DNA of 63,796 nucleotides. Origin: a virus. The notes under the pieces are model-generated. The model had not been told where the DNA came from and searched no databases. It saw only the letters and a program-made list of their open reading frames with translations. Both the position numbers and the translations under genes were made by a program. This document shows, one piece after another, positions 9,741 through 18,777 of the stretch. Every line of letters starts with the position of its first letter. Positions within the stretch are counted from its first letter, which is position 1. The stretch spans positions 1 through 63,796 of the IMG/VR virus record IMGVR_UViG_3300007609_000019; one strand, 5' to 3'.

Positions 9741-12221
9741 TTATCCTAGTACTATGGTATAGATATCGACTAATTCTTTGAGGACGTCTTCTGTAACTTC
9801 TTCACCCTCGCCGGCACTTCGTTGCCATGCTGTACCGTTATAGGTTTCTAAATAACCTTCCTCTGTATTCCAGCGAGTGTCTCCAGTATTTGGTGCTACT
9901 GGACGTTCTAGTTCAGTTCCGTAAGGAACAACTATGCCTGTTGTTGAGTCGAATTTAACGAACCCTCTATCAGTAGTTTTAATAGTAAATGTATCGTTTG
10001 TTGTGTTTAATAGATTACTATTTTCAATATCGATATTAAATATTTCAACTATACCTGTACCGTCTCTTCTTAATTCTATATCAACATTACTATTGACACT
10101 AGTTAAATTATTTTCATCAAAATATAAATTTTCGTTAGTTAGACCGTTGAGTCTTAATCCGTAGCTTTCTATTTCAGCTGTATTAACTTCATTTGCACGT
10201 ATTAATATTTGATTGTTTGTGTCGTGCGCATCAATGCTAGTTTGTCTGTCTTGAGAATAAATGCCGCCAAAACTTAGATTAGAACTCGAGTAACCTTCAA
10301 ATAGATCTGTATCAGTGTTGTATCTAACGCCGCCTTCAACTTCTACAACATTAATAGTTGTATCTCTTGAAAGCACTAGTCCTGGACTTGTGTCTATATT
10401 TAAAATTTCAGTTTGTGGAGAAAGATTTAAATCACCGTCAATCGTTGTTATTTCATTGCCAGCAAATCTTATGTTACCCGTGTCAACACGTTCTCCATCA
10501 ATGTATGTAATGTCAACACCGTTTCTTACAATAATAGATCCTACACCACTAAAATCAATTTCGTTAGCATCTATACTTGTTGTACCAGTTTCGAAATCTA
10601 CAAAAAATGCATCTCCAACCCTAAAGTCGCCGTCTGCATCTGTTGATGTATGATATATTTTGCCGCTGTTTATTTCTACTACTTCGTTTGCCGAAATAGT
10701 TAAAGTTCTATCATTAGTAACACTATTGTCAACGCCTATATATGCAAAATTATGTCCAATTAAGTACATCAATGTGTCTGCGCCGTCAGCATAAGCGCCA
10801 TATGTTCCATAAACGTTAGCTGATCCGATTGAGCGAATTTCAGCACCGAATGTAGTTCCATTAGCACCTAAGCCTAGAATACCCTGTGTTGCATATAATC
10901 CTTTGCCTGCAAAATATGTAAAGCTATTAAGCCATTCTACTCTTACACCGTTAGTCATTGTAATACAATCTACACCCGGAGTTATGAATGTAGCACTATG
11001 AAATAGCATACTACCTTGAGGAGTACTTGTATCTAATATTGCGCCGTCAATTAATGCACCTTTACCTGCATCACCAGATAAAAATCCTCTAGGATCGTCA
11101 GCAGTTATTGTACTACCTTGTGTGATAACGGTTATGTTTCTTACATATGGAGATCTTTCGGCAATCGTTGCTCCTGGAGCAAAGCTAAAAGCATATCCTG
11201 TATCGTTTAAACTATCGTAATAAAAATCTTTTATAGTTATATTTTCAATAGTTGTATTTTGATTCATTCTAAATGCATCATTAGTGTTTGTTGCTAGTGT
11301 GGGTTTAATAATAGTATTTCTTATATCTTCGCCACTAATAGTAACATTTTCGGGTATTTCTAAGGGAAAGTTTTCTGCATACTCGCCTGGATAGATATGA
11401 ATAGTTACTGGCCCAGAACCACTAGCATCTGCAACACTTAATGCATGTTCTAAAGTTAAAAAAGCACCGTGTTGATGATCTCCAACATTGGTATTATCTC
11501 CCAAAGTCGAAACATAAAAAATATTTCCCTGTCTTAGAGCTAGACTAGTATCATCTAAAACTAAAGTACCAACTTCTACTCGTTGGCCGTTTAAAAGATT
11601 ACTATATAAATTACCCCATCGTTTAGTAACACTACCTAAATTTCGTGTACCACCAGAAGAAGGTATTATATCACTATCAAGGTCTGCTTCAAATACTAAA
11701 CTATCAGCATCACTATCACCGAACTCAATATTACCACCAATAGTAATATCACCGGTTGAATGTAATGCCCCAGTAATATTCCAATTAGAATTTATTTCTA
11801 AAGTGCCAGTGCCGTTTGGCCTTAGTTCTAGGTTAGTATCATTAGATCTACTACTAATAGTATTTTCGTCAAAGAGTAATTCGTCAGTTGCTATTGTAGT
11901 AGCTTGAATTTCAGAACCTGCTGACAATTCGATATTAGCACCTAGGTTATTAATTTCATTATTTTGAATGTTAACATTAGGAGCAATGTTAGTTGTAGTG
12001 CTTTTTAAGTTTGTTGATTTAACCGTACTAGGAACTTGTAGGGCATCACTAGGTCCATCAATATTAACACCTATCTTTTTAGTATTAACATCTAAGTGTA
12101 AAAGAGGAGTTGGTGCAGCAACTAGGTTTGTAGATTGATAAAATCTTAAATCAATACCATTTCTTTTTAAGTTATCTGCTAGTACGCCGCCGCCTATACG
12201 GCCATTTTTTGGTTCTGCCAT
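9741..12221 (-). CDS. Tail fibre paralogue without the LamG domain
   Basis: 826 residues, collinear with the 1113-residue neighbour. Shared landmarks are ALRQGNIFYVSTLGDNTNVG at ~228, HIYPGEYAENFPLEIPENV, DAGKGALIDG, the GTYGAYADG segment, TDADGDFRVGDAFFVDFETG and two GxxRxNT...LExYxGxxW motifs near the C-terminus. Between residues ~450 and 460 it passes straight from LGLGANGT to FGAEIRS, where the neighbour has ~295 extra residues with LamG. Likely a beta-helical fibre or baseplate-attached adhesin. Start ATG at 12221 follows GGAGAGAGG. Confidence 0.75.
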   Translation of the reverse strand: MAEPKNGRIGGGVLADNLKRNGIDLRFYQSTNLVAAPTPLLHLDVNTKKIGVNIDGPSDALQVPSTVKSTNLKSTTTNIAPNVNIQNNEINNLGANIELSAGSEIQATTIATDELLFDENTISSRSNDTNLELRPNGTGTLEINSNWNITGALHSTGDITIGGNIEFGDSDADSLVFEADLDSDIIPSSGGTRNLGSVTKRWGNLYSNLLNGQRVEVGTLVLDDTSLALRQGNIFYVSTLGDNTNVGDHQHGAFLTLEHALSVADASGSGPVTIHIYPGEYAENFPLEIPENVTISGEDIRNTIIKPTLATNTNDAFRMNQNTTIENITIKDFYYDSLNDTGYAFSFAPGATIAERSPYVRNITVITQGSTITADDPRGFLSGDAGKGALIDGAILDTSTPQGSMLFHSATFITPGVDCITMTNGVRVEWLNSFTYFAGKGLYATQGILGLGANGTTFGAEIRSIGSANVYGTYGAYADGADTLMYLIGHNFAYIGVDNSVTNDRTLTISANEVVEINSGKIYHTSTDADGDFRVGDAFFVDFETGTTSIDANEIDFSGVGSIIVRNGVDITYIDGERVDTGNIRFAGNEITTIDGDLNLSPQTEILNIDTSPGLVLSRDTTINVVEVEGGVRYNTDTDLFEGYSSSNLSFGGIYSQDRQTSIDAHDTNNQILIRANEVNTAEIESYGLRLNGLTNENLYFDENNLTSVNSNVDIELRRDGTGIVEIFNIDIENSNLLNTTNDTFTIKTTDRGFVKFDSTTGIVVPYGTELERPVAPNTGDTRWNTEEGYLETYNGTAWQRSAGEGEEVTEDVLKELVDIYTIVLG

Positions 12222-12233
12222 AACCCTCTCTCC

Positions 12234-12260
12234 TTTGACATATTGTATTTATTTGTCAAA
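12234..12260 (-). promoter_or_regulatory. Late box AATAAATA inside a 7-bp inverted repeat
   Basis: Minus-strand AATAAATA (12253-12246) contains the TAA stop of the upstream 12249-12827 gene. It is flanked by TTTGACA and TGTCAAA (12260-12254 and 12240-12234), a perfect 7-bp inverted repeat. Promoter for the 826-residue fibre is inferred from the box, 24 bases before its ATG. Confidence 0.5.
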
Positions 12261-12827
12261 GTTGTGAATTACGGTTACGTCTTTGCCAAAAGGAACAGGA
12301 CTTGTAAATTCTATCCACCAACCTGTTCCTGTACTTGTGTATGGTGCATTTGGTCCAGTTATATCTACTTCTGCTGTTTGTCTAATATCGTAGTTATTAC
12401 CGGGTATTTGTAGTACATTTTCGATAAGAACTAAAATATTTTCACTAGCAGCTGGAACAGGATAATCCGAATCGCCACTTTGTAATTCTCCAAACACAGT
12501 TTCCGTAGCATCGCCTGTTCCGAGATTCTGCCAAATAATTCCCGGATCTTGATTAGGTTCTTTAAAGCGAATTTCTCTCCAAGCGCCGTTTTGATAAGCT
12601 TCTAGTTGATTGTCGGTAGTGTTATATCTTATCTGTCCTTCGTTAGCAGCAGTATTAACAGCAGGATATGTTACGTCTCCTGCAAAGCCGGGCTGTTCAT
12701 TATAAGGTCCTTTAGGAACAACCATCGCACGTTGGCTGTCTACAATAACTTGATCGTCAATATCATACTGCACACCTTTGCCTGCAATACTTCTAAGATT
12801 AGTAGTTTGACGTTTTAATAATCTCAT
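12249..12827 (-). CDS. Structural protein with one fibre-type GxxRYNT motif
   Basis: 192 residues. The middle (~80-105) reads GQIRYNTTDNQLEAYQNGAW, the same motif found in the C-terminal parts of the fibres at 6267-9608 and 9741-12221 and at the N-terminus of the collar fibre at 61862. The rest is beta-rich and ends GKDVTVIHNFDK. Its ATG overlaps the upstream stop as TAATG, implying translational coupling. Probably a minor virion or fibre protein; exact role unknown. Confidence 0.6.
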   Translation of the reverse strand: MRLLKRQTTNLRSIAGKGVQYDIDDQVIVDSQRAMVVPKGPYNEQPGFAGDVTYPAVNTAANEGQIRYNTTDNQLEAYQNGAWREIRFKEPNQDPGIIWQNLGTGDATETVFGELQSGDSDYPVPAASENILVLIENVLQIPGNNYDIRQTAEVDITGPNAPYTSTGTGWWIEFTSPVPFGKDVTVIHNFDK

Positions 12828-13183
12828 TACACTTCCAAATAACTAATAGTTGCTGCTAAGTTAGTTAAACTTCCTCCGATGTCAGGTTCTGCAACAAACA
12901 CAATTTTATCACCTTCTTCTAATACAACTCTTTCCGAATCAAAAGTAAATGTTTCAGCAGCTGGTAGTTCTAAATCTCTAACAACTATAGTAACATTATT
13001 ACTTAGAGGTTTTCCAGCTGGAACAATATGCATGTCAAATTTTGCTGTGTCAGTAAGATCTTGATTACAAACTAAAATGTTTGTTATAGCAAATGTTTTT
13101 CCGACTGGCACACCAGTTGAACCTAGTTCACTTCCGATTATATCTAATTGATTATTTTCTAACTGTGCGTTTAATACTGCCAT
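12827..13183 (-). CDS. Small beta-rich structural protein
   Basis: 118 residues with alternating hydrophobics (TFAITNILVCNQDL ... RVVLEEGDKIVFVAEPD ... AATISYLEV). Its pattern matches the 109-residue protein at 5933-6262, suggesting paralogous subunits within the fibre locus. No membrane segment or catalytic motif. Its stop overlaps the next start (TAATG), and it is 9 bases from the gene upstream. Function not known; virion protein inferred. Confidence 0.6.
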   Translation of the reverse strand: MAVLNAQLENNQLDIIGSELGSTGVPVGKTFAITNILVCNQDLTDTAKFDMHIVPAGKPLSNNVTIVVRDLELPAAETFTFDSERVVLEEGDKIVFVAEPDIGGSLTNLAATISYLEV

Positions 13184-13192
13184 TGTTTATCC

Positions 13193-14176
13193 TTAAAATA
13201 ACATTCCAAAAAGTAATGCTCTATTCTTACTTACTAATTCGTCTCGGTTGTCTTCTGAATTTACGAAATAAATTCCAGTTTTACCACTATACTGATTGCT
13301 TGTATATACTTTTATACCTTCAGTAGGAGCAATAGGCTCTAGTGATACATCATCTGTATGAGGAGTATAATCTATTTCTAAAACATCTTCAACTCTTACT
13401 GACCCTGTGCCCGGAGCTCTTAAAATTAAATCTTCATTACTCGACATAGTTTCAATAACCGTGCCAGCAATTCTTACTTCTTCAAATTCCCAACGATCTC
13501 TATAAATTGTTGATATTGTTTCACCGTCTATGTCAAATTTAATTTGACTAGGATTTCCTGTACTTTCAAAGTCGTCAATTGTTATACTAGTAATAGTATC
13601 ACTACCGTCACCAATTTGACGAAGGAAAACTGTAGCAAATGCAAAGTCAATTGCATTGTCTACATATTTTTTGTTTGTAATGTCGTCGTCATCGGTAACG
13701 TTTAATTCGTAATCGACGGTCCCGCTTACACTAACAACACCGTTTCCACTATTAATAAGATATAAATCGCCGCCGCCTGTACTAATAGAATCTGTTCTGA
13801 TACCAACTAAGTTTGCTGATTCGTTTCTAAAAACAAATCCGCCTGTTTGAAGCACTCCGTCAGACGGTCTTCTCCAAGAAATATCTTCGTCAAATACAAA
13901 ATATGCATTACTAAGAGTACCTCTATCTACTTCTAAGCCTGAATCATTTCCGTTAACACTATTAATACCGTCACCAGTTTCACCTGCGTTTAAAGTTATA
14001 ATATTATCAGCAATTGTAGTTATAGTTGATTCAACGGTTGTTGTAGTACCTTGAACTAACAAGTCGCCAGTTATTACAACTTGACCGTCATTGAACCCAG
14101 TATCAAGTGTAATCGAGCCGCCATCTTCGACTCTTACTCTATAATCACCATTTGGTACATTTATATATTTTGACAT
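13193..14176 (-). CDS. Fibre-like structural protein
   Basis: 327 residues. The N-terminal 75 residues are a typical fibre beta-solenoid start (GQVVITGDLLVQGTTTTVES followed by ITTIADNIITLNAGET), and the middle has ITNKKYVDNAIDFA, a junction common before fibre trimer or helix regions. GTGSVRVEDVLEIDYTPH recalls the GTGSVEV strand of the larger fibres. Likely a tail fibre or fibre adaptor. It follows the strong hairpin at 14192-14215. Confidence 0.62.
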   Translation of the reverse strand: MSKYINVPNGDYRVRVEDGGSITLDTGFNDGQVVITGDLLVQGTTTTVESTITTIADNIITLNAGETGDGINSVNGNDSGLEVDRGTLSNAYFVFDEDISWRRPSDGVLQTGGFVFRNESANLVGIRTDSISTGGGDLYLINSGNGVVSVSGTVDYELNVTDDDDITNKKYVDNAIDFAFATVFLRQIGDGSDTITSITIDDFESTGNPSQIKFDIDGETISTIYRDRWEFEEVRIAGTVIETMSSNEDLILRAPGTGSVRVEDVLEIDYTPHTDDVSLEPIAPTEGIKVYTSNQYSGKTGIYFVNSEDNRDELVSKNRALLFGMLF

Positions 14177-14191
14177 TTGTTAATTCCTTTA

Positions 14192-14215
14192 ATAAGGGGG
14201 ATTTCTCCCCCTTAT
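14192..14215 (-). terminator. Perfect 10-bp hairpin with GAAA loop
   Basis: On the minus strand ATAAGGGGGA-GAAA-TCCCCCTTAT is a perfect 10-bp stem closed by a GNRA tetraloop, just after the stop of the 146-residue gene. The following bases (TAAAGGAATT) are not a clean U-tract, so it may be an attenuator or mRNA 3'-end stabiliser rather than a full terminator. Confidence 0.6.
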
Positions 14216-14218
14216 AGT

Positions 14219-14659
14219 TTATATAGCAGTTAGAACAATCTGATCGCCTGACGAATCGTCGTATTGTGACATTTCCCAAGTATAACGATTGCCGCTAAAG
14301 TCTGTTGCTACACGCTTTGTAATTTTAGCAATTGCAACTTCTGCACTTCCGTCGTTGAGTGTGCCCAGCATTTGAATTTCGCCATTTGCATTTGGTGTAG
14401 TTTCTACTAGTGTGCCAGTCTCAAAGTCTGCTGAATCTGGACCTGTAATACTTTCGCCATCTACAAAACTATCATTTGCTTCACTTAGTACAACAAATGT
14501 TTTTGCACCACGTTGCTTGATAATCATGTAGTCTGTTGCTAGTGCGTCACCGAAGTAGCCGCTTAGTCTAATACCAGCGTTCTCGTCGCCGGGTGTGTTT
14601 GTGCCAAATGTTCTAATTACATCAACACCGTTTACATCTTTTCTTAATGGACGTCCCAT
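14219..14659 (-). CDS. Probable head-decoration or virion structural protein
   Basis: 146 residues starting MGRPLRKDVNGVDVIRTFG. The mid-region TDYMIIKQRGAKTFVV and the end GNRYTWEMSQYDDSSGDQI recall a small structural protein that I remember from marine T4-like phages, where similar proteins start MGRPL. No catalytic motif. It has its own late promoter and a structured leader, separated by a strong terminator from gp23, which suggests high, independent late expression. A decoration role next to the capsid gene is inference. Confidence 0.55.
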   Translation of the reverse strand: MGRPLRKDVNGVDVIRTFGTNTPGDENAGIRLSGYFGDALATDYMIIKQRGAKTFVVLSEANDSFVDGESITGPDSADFETGTLVETTPNANGEIQMLGTLNDGSAEVAIAKITKRVATDFSGNRYTWEMSQYDDSSGDQIVLTAI

Positions 14660-14702
14660 AATGATTTCTCCTTTGTTTAATCATTGCCGTTCTAGGGTCT
14701 AC

Positions 14703-14738
14703 GCGGCGAGTACCGCATAAGTCCTACTCGAAGGTAGG
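14703..14738 (-). promoter_or_regulatory. Leader hairpins upstream of the 146-residue gene
   Basis: Between the late box (14756) and the ATG (14659) the minus strand can form CCTAC/GTAGG and GCGG/CCGC hairpins. The GAGTA and TACTC segments could instead pair with each other, which would exclude both. No known riboswitch is recognised. AAAGGAGAA precedes the ATG. Confidence 0.4.
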
Positions 14739-14755
14739 CTCCTATATGACAATAG

Positions 14756-14763
14756 TATTTATC
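14756..14763 (-). promoter_or_regulatory. Late promoter box GATAAATA
   Basis: Minus-strand GATAAATA just downstream of the gp23 terminator and ~95 bases before the next ATG. It restarts transcription toward the fibre locus. Confidence 0.6.
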
Positions 14764-14786
14764 AATCTTAGTTGATAGTACATTCA

Positions 14787-14817
14787 ATAAAAAAGGGCAG
14801 CGTTGCCGCTACCCTTT
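14787..14817 (-). terminator. Rho-independent terminator after gp23
   Basis: On the minus strand AAAGGGTAGCG-GCAA-CGCTGCCCTTT is an 11-bp stem with one G-U pair and a GCAA tetraloop, followed by TTTATT. It lies 25 bases after the major capsid gene stop, the position expected for limiting read-through from an abundant capsid message. Confidence 0.88.
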
Positions 14818-14841
14818 GTGTGTTTATTAACTAAAAAGTTA

Positions 14842-16014
14842 TTAGCTGAAGCTAACGTTGCCGTTAGTAATACCAACTTGACCTAGGTAATCAGCTGCAT
14901 TGCCTAGTGACGATGCAGTGTTATTCAACTCAACATATCCATAACGTGTCATGAACGATACTGTTGGTTCGAATGTACTTGGGTCTAGTACAACGCCTGA
15001 GCTCATTAGTGGGATGTATGGGCAGTAGAATGCCGCTGCATCTGATTCACTTGAACCTTTGTAGCCGATTAGCACTGGGCTATCGTCTGCTGCATATGTG
15101 TTTACATATACTTTCATTGCGTTGTTCAATGTACCAACCATCTTAGTGTTAGTTGGTGCTTCGAATGTACCTTCTGTTGTACGTGCAAATGCCGAAGTAG
15201 TTGCAGATTGTAGTAGTGTTAGCGCGAATGGCGAAACAACTGCCCAGTTACCTGCGCCACGACGTGTACGCTGTGCAATCAAGTTACTTACACGGTTGAT
15301 TTGTACTGCTAGTGCAGCATGCTCGTCACCGACAAAAGTAGCTGTACCTGATACTGCTGCTTGGTCATATGTTTCGTATATACTTGCTAGTGTGTTAAGA
15401 GATGCTAGGACCTCTTGGTCAATCTCAGCAGTAATCTCTTGTGCAAGAGCTGCCATGATTTCTGCTTCAACATCAATGCCATGCATTGATTGTGCGTCTT
15501 GAGCAGCTTCGAATGTCCAACGTGCGCTTAGTTTGCGTGTTTTCGCTTCGACAGTTTGTTTCAAGATCTGGATTGACATTCTGTTACCAGCTGCGCCTTC
15601 TAGTGCTGCTGTTGCTGCTGCTTTTGCAGTAGTTGTGTTACCAGAATATGCTTCCGCAATCTTGAATGGGCTTAGAGCTTCTTCGCCTGCAACTGCGCCA
15701 CTTGCGCCTGTACCTGCTGTGTCGCTATAGCGAACACGTAGTGTGTGGATTTGACCCACTGGACCTGTCATTGGCTGAACACCAACAAGTTCGTTTGCAA
15801 TAACTGTTGGCATTACACGACGAATAACTGGTAAAATAACTCTGTTTAGAGTTGCGACATTACCGGCAGAAGTAGCACCAGCTGTTGCAGTTTCACTCAA
15901 ATACTTGCGAGTATTTTCTAGTGTTGCTGCCATAACTGACTTTTTGTTGCCTTGAAGGCCTTCAAGAAGTGCTGTCTTCGTGTCCTGCCAGCGACTTTCT
16001 AATAGTTCTGACAT
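14842..16014 (-). CDS. 23: Major capsid protein gp23
   Basis: 390 residues with the gp23 pattern: N-terminal LLESRW, ATLENTRKYLSETATAG, then VATLNRVILPVIRRVMPTVI and VGVQPMTGPVGQIH. The C-terminus is SSGVVLDPSTFEPTVSFMTR-YGYVELN. Shorter than T4 gp23 (521 residues), in line with the HK97-fold capsids of marine T4-like phages. LSE at 39-41 fits the gp21 cleavage consensus (L/I-x-E), so maturation after Glu41 is likely. It forms the hexamers of the head shell and lies directly after gp22, then a strong terminator. Confidence 0.95.
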   Translation of the reverse strand: MSELLESRWQDTKTALLEGLQGNKKSVMAATLENTRKYLSETATAGATSAGNVATLNRVILPVIRRVMPTVIANELVGVQPMTGPVGQIHTLRVRYSDTAGTGASGAVAGEEALSPFKIAEAYSGNTTTAKAAATAALEGAAGNRMSIQILKQTVEAKTRKLSARWTFEAAQDAQSMHGIDVEAEIMAALAQEITAEIDQEVLASLNTLASIYETYDQAAVSGTATFVGDEHAALAVQINRVSNLIAQRTRRGAGNWAVVSPFALTLLQSATTSAFARTTEGTFEAPTNTKMVGTLNNAMKVYVNTYAADDSPVLIGYKGSSESDAAAFYCPYIPLMSSGVVLDPSTFEPTVSFMTRYGYVELNNTASSLGNAADYLGQVGITNGNVSFS

Positions 16015-16028
16015 TATTATCTCCTTAA

Positions 16029-17132
16029 TTATAATCCAGCTAGACGACGAATGTCTAATACATTACCATCATCTGCTTTTTGTCTACTAACGTTAGTTTG
16101 TGACTGAGTGTCACGGTTGCCTGTAATTTCTTTGCCTTCTGCTAATACTGCCTTCTGCTTCGCTGGACCTTTACTATCAATAACTGACGGTAGATACTTG
16201 TTAAACGCCGCATTTAACTTCGGTGTTTGTACTGATTCCAGTAAGTCTGTCATAATCTCTTTTTGATCCTTTGATAAAGGAGCAATAAGTTCATTAATTG
16301 TTTTTTCACGCTTTGCTGATTCAATTAGCATAGTTTTTTCTTTGTTAACTGATTCTGCAAGTGTTTTTGCTTTTGCTGCAAATGCTTTTGCTTCTGCTAG
16401 CTGCTTGTCTTTAGCTGCAAGCACTTGCATTAGCTTTGTTGTTTCTGATTTCTCGTTTAAGTGAGAAGTCATATACTCGCCTGCAAATGCTTCGAAGATT
16501 TTACGACCAAAGTCGTTGCTACGTGCTGTGTCAATATCTTCTTTAAGTGCAGTAATTTCACCTTTAAGTGTTTTACCGACCATTTCCGATACTGCTGTAG
16601 CACTTCTTTCGACAAAGTCTTTTTTGACTTTAGCGAAGTGTGTTTTAGCTTCACGTACAAGACGTACTTTTGTTTCTGCTAAATCTTTTTTGTCTTCATA
16701 AAATTCTGCAATTTCTGAAGATAGAGCTTCTACTACAAACTCTTCAAGCTTGGCATAATTTTCTGCCATTGCTTTCTTGTCTGCACGTAGTTCTTGAATT
16801 TCACCTTGTAGTTGTTCTACTACAAAGCCTTTTAGAAGATCTGCGTTTTCACGCATTTTAACTGCATATTTCGCTTTAGCTTCAGCTAAACCTTTACGGT
16901 CTTCAGCAAATTCTGCAATTTCTTCTGCTAGGCGCTCAGATAACATTGTATCGATTGCTTCAACCATTGTGCTTTTATCATGCTCATACTTCTGTGCGAA
17001 TTCTTCGCGAAGTTCAGCAGTTGCAGCGCGGCGGTTTTCAGCGACCTTTGCTTCCCAAGCTTCTTCAATTTGTGCTCTGACTTCTTCATTAACTACATCG
17101 TTTTCAAAGAGTGTTTTCAGTGCATCTATCAT
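16029..17132 (-). CDS. 22: Prohead scaffold core protein gp22
   Basis: 367 residues, nearly all charged helix with repeated EI(A/Q)E(F/L)..D(K/R)K.(L/M)AE segments (~75-170) and long coiled coils. The conserved tail ends GNVLDIRRLAGL. It forms the internal scaffold on which gp23 assembles and is then cut by gp21; several L/I-x-E sites are present. It sits 14 bases upstream of gp23 and 14 bases downstream of gp21, the T4 order 21-22-23. Confidence 0.9.
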   Translation of the reverse strand: MIDALKTLFENDVVNEEVRAQIEEAWEAKVAENRRAATAELREEFAQKYEHDKSTMVEAIDTMLSERLAEEIAEFAEDRKGLAEAKAKYAVKMRENADLLKGFVVEQLQGEIQELRADKKAMAENYAKLEEFVVEALSSEIAEFYEDKKDLAETKVRLVREAKTHFAKVKKDFVERSATAVSEMVGKTLKGEITALKEDIDTARSNDFGRKIFEAFAGEYMTSHLNEKSETTKLMQVLAAKDKQLAEAKAFAAKAKTLAESVNKEKTMLIESAKREKTINELIAPLSKDQKEIMTDLLESVQTPKLNAAFNKYLPSVIDSKGPAKQKAVLAEGKEITGNRDTQSQTNVSRQKADDGNVLDIRRLAGL

Positions 17133-17146
17133 TACTCTCTCCTAGT

Positions 17147-17770
17147 TTACTGGAGTTTGTTGATTATGTTAATCAACGATTCCTTAAGATACTTTTGTGC
17201 CTTGTTGTCGTGTTTTGTTGCCTGTGCTAATTCATATGCCTTCATTCCCCCACGTGCATTCATCAAATGTTCATAAATTGGTGTAGGATATGCACCAGGG
17301 GCGCTAGGCTGAGCCACAACGTCCACGGTGATTATTTCAAAGTCAGAAACGGTATTACTGCCGTCTTCTGCTACATTACCGCTACCACGCGACGAGACAC
17401 CTAGTTTAACGCCGCTTTCCAGCATTGTTTTAACTAGGTTCCCCATCGGTGTTGGTAAAATTTTCAATTTTCCGTAACCGTTGTCACCATCCATCCAACA
17501 TTCAGTTATCATATGGCTTACACGGTCAATGTTTATATTAAGTCCTTCTGGATGATCAACTTCTCCGAGAACACTAAATCCTCCACTAATTTGATCATTG
17601 AGAGTTTTGACAGCCCTGCCAATTTCATTCACAGGATACACTCGCTGATTAGCATTTCGAACACCACCTTGGATCATAATACCTTTCATATAAAGGTCTT
17701 TTCCTTCGTTGGCATTCTCGAGTACTACATTAGCTTGGTCGAATGTCAAATGCTCTCGTAAGTTTATCAT
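17147..17770 (-). CDS. 21: Prohead core protease gp21
   Basis: 207 residues of the herpes-assemblin-like serine protease family that matures T4 heads. His73 in GEVDHPEGL and the serine in LGVSSRGSG (Ser126 or Ser127) are visible catalytic residues; Asp150 in the TVDVVAQPSA segment is a likely third. It cleaves scaffold, capsid and itself. It is encoded between the acidic core protein and gp22. The C-terminus (AYELAQATKHDNKAQKYLKE) is probably removed or involved in core binding. Confidence 0.92.
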   Translation of the reverse strand: MINLREHLTFDQANVVLENANEGKDLYMKGIMIQGGVRNANQRVYPVNEIGRAVKTLNDQISGGFSVLGEVDHPEGLNINIDRVSHMITECWMDGDNGYGKLKILPTPMGNLVKTMLESGVKLGVSSRGSGNVAEDGSNTVSDFEIITVDVVAQPSAPGAYPTPIYEHLMNARGGMKAYELAQATKHDNKAQKYLKESLINIINKLQ

Positions 17771-17790
17771 CTAGTTTTCCTTAATCTTGC

Positions 17791-18777
17791 TTACTTAGCG
17801 CGACTTGATACTTTGTTAAGAGTACTTGTTGCAGCTTTGTCAGCAGTTTCAGGCTTACCTTTTTTCTCTGCTCCGTGACCTGGCTCTGTTTTGCCAGCCT
17901 TTGAAGCTTTCCCGCCTGGTACATTGATGTTACCTGTGCCTATATCTTTTGGATTCTGGTCATTTAGTGCTGAACCTTTGACCTTTGATCCTGCACCTGC
18001 TTCACCGTCGTTAGCTGTGTCGCCACGTGCGATATTTGCACTTGTTCCACCCATGTTGTTTGGACCAGCTGTTGCCGACTTAGTGTTTGCACCGTTGTCG
18101 CCCATTGTTGCTGATACTTTTTCTACATATTCACGCATTTGCTCACCTGCGCTTTTTGCTGATTCGTCAGTTTCTTCTTCTGCTTCTTCAACTTCTTCGT
18201 CAGCAGCTTCTTCAACTTCTTCGTCGTCTGATTCAAAAGCAAACGCTTCTTTTTCTTCTTCGTCGTCGCCTTCGTCGTCCATGTCCATGTCGTCGCCTTC
18301 GTCGTCGCCTGCCATCATTTTTTCAAATTCTGCTTTAAGGTCGTCAAGTGCGTCTTCAAGGTCTTCTACACGATCTTCAACATCGCCTTCTTCACCTTCG
18401 TCGTCCATATCCATGTCGTCGCCTTCTTCGCCATCGTCCATGCCTAGGTCTGCCATCATGTCGTCTGTTGGATCGCCGCCCATGTCATCGTCTGCTTCAA
18501 CTTCAAATGAATCCATGTCAAAGTTTTCCTCAACTTCATCATCGTCGTCATCGTCAGCTGCTTCGTCTAGGTCTTCATCTGACTCATCTACTTCTTCATC
18601 ATCAGCTTCGTCTAGGTCTTCATCTGACTCGTCTACTTCAGCTTCGTCTTCAAGTAGTGACTCATAGATATCACGTGATTTTTCTACCACAATCTCGTGG
18701 AATAATTCTTCTGCTGCTGCCTTATCTTCGTTGATAAGAAGCTCTAGCATTTTTTCAAATTTATTTTGATCTGCCAT
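17791..18777 (-). CDS. Very acidic prohead core protein (gp67/gp68-like position)
   Basis: 328 residues. The N-terminus (KMLELLINEDKAAAEELFHEIVVEKSRDIYESLLED) is a helical segment typical of prohead core proteins. The middle (~45-205) is extremely Asp/Glu-rich, with repeats of EVDESDEDLDEAD and DDMDMDDEGE, and the C-terminus is Gly/Lys/Asn-rich. Acidic internal proteins are removed by gp21 in T4, and L-x-E sites occur here. It lies immediately upstream of gp21. Assignment to gp67 or gp68 is by position and composition, not alignment. Confidence 0.65.
   Translation of the reverse strand: MADQNKFEKMLELLINEDKAAAEELFHEIVVEKSRDIYESLLEDEAEVDESDEDLDEADDEEVDESDEDLDEAADDDDDDEVEENFDMDSFEVEADDDMGGDPTDDMMADLGMDDGEEGDDMDMDDEGEEGDVEDRVEDLEDALDDLKAEFEKMMAGDDEGDDMDMDDEGDDEEEKEAFAFESDDEEVEEAADEEVEEAEEETDESAKSAGEQMREYVEKVSATMGDNGANTKSATAGPNNMGGTSANIARGDTANDGEAGAGSKVKGSALNDQNPKDIGTGNINVPGGKASKAGKTEPGHGAEKKGKPETADKAATSTLNKVSSRAK
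18560..18640 (-). repeat. 45-bp tandem repeat in the acidic core gene
   Basis: A block of about 35 bases starting at 18560 recurs at 18605 with one base difference (period 45 bases, 15 residues), encoding two copies of EVDESDEDLDEAD. Confidence 0.75.

Noticed and set aside
17891-18667. A 258-codon plus-strand frame, Ser-rich, opposite the acidic core gene
   Set aside because: It is the reverse reading of Asp/Glu-rich codons (GAY/GAR give Ser codons), has no ribosome-binding site and no family.
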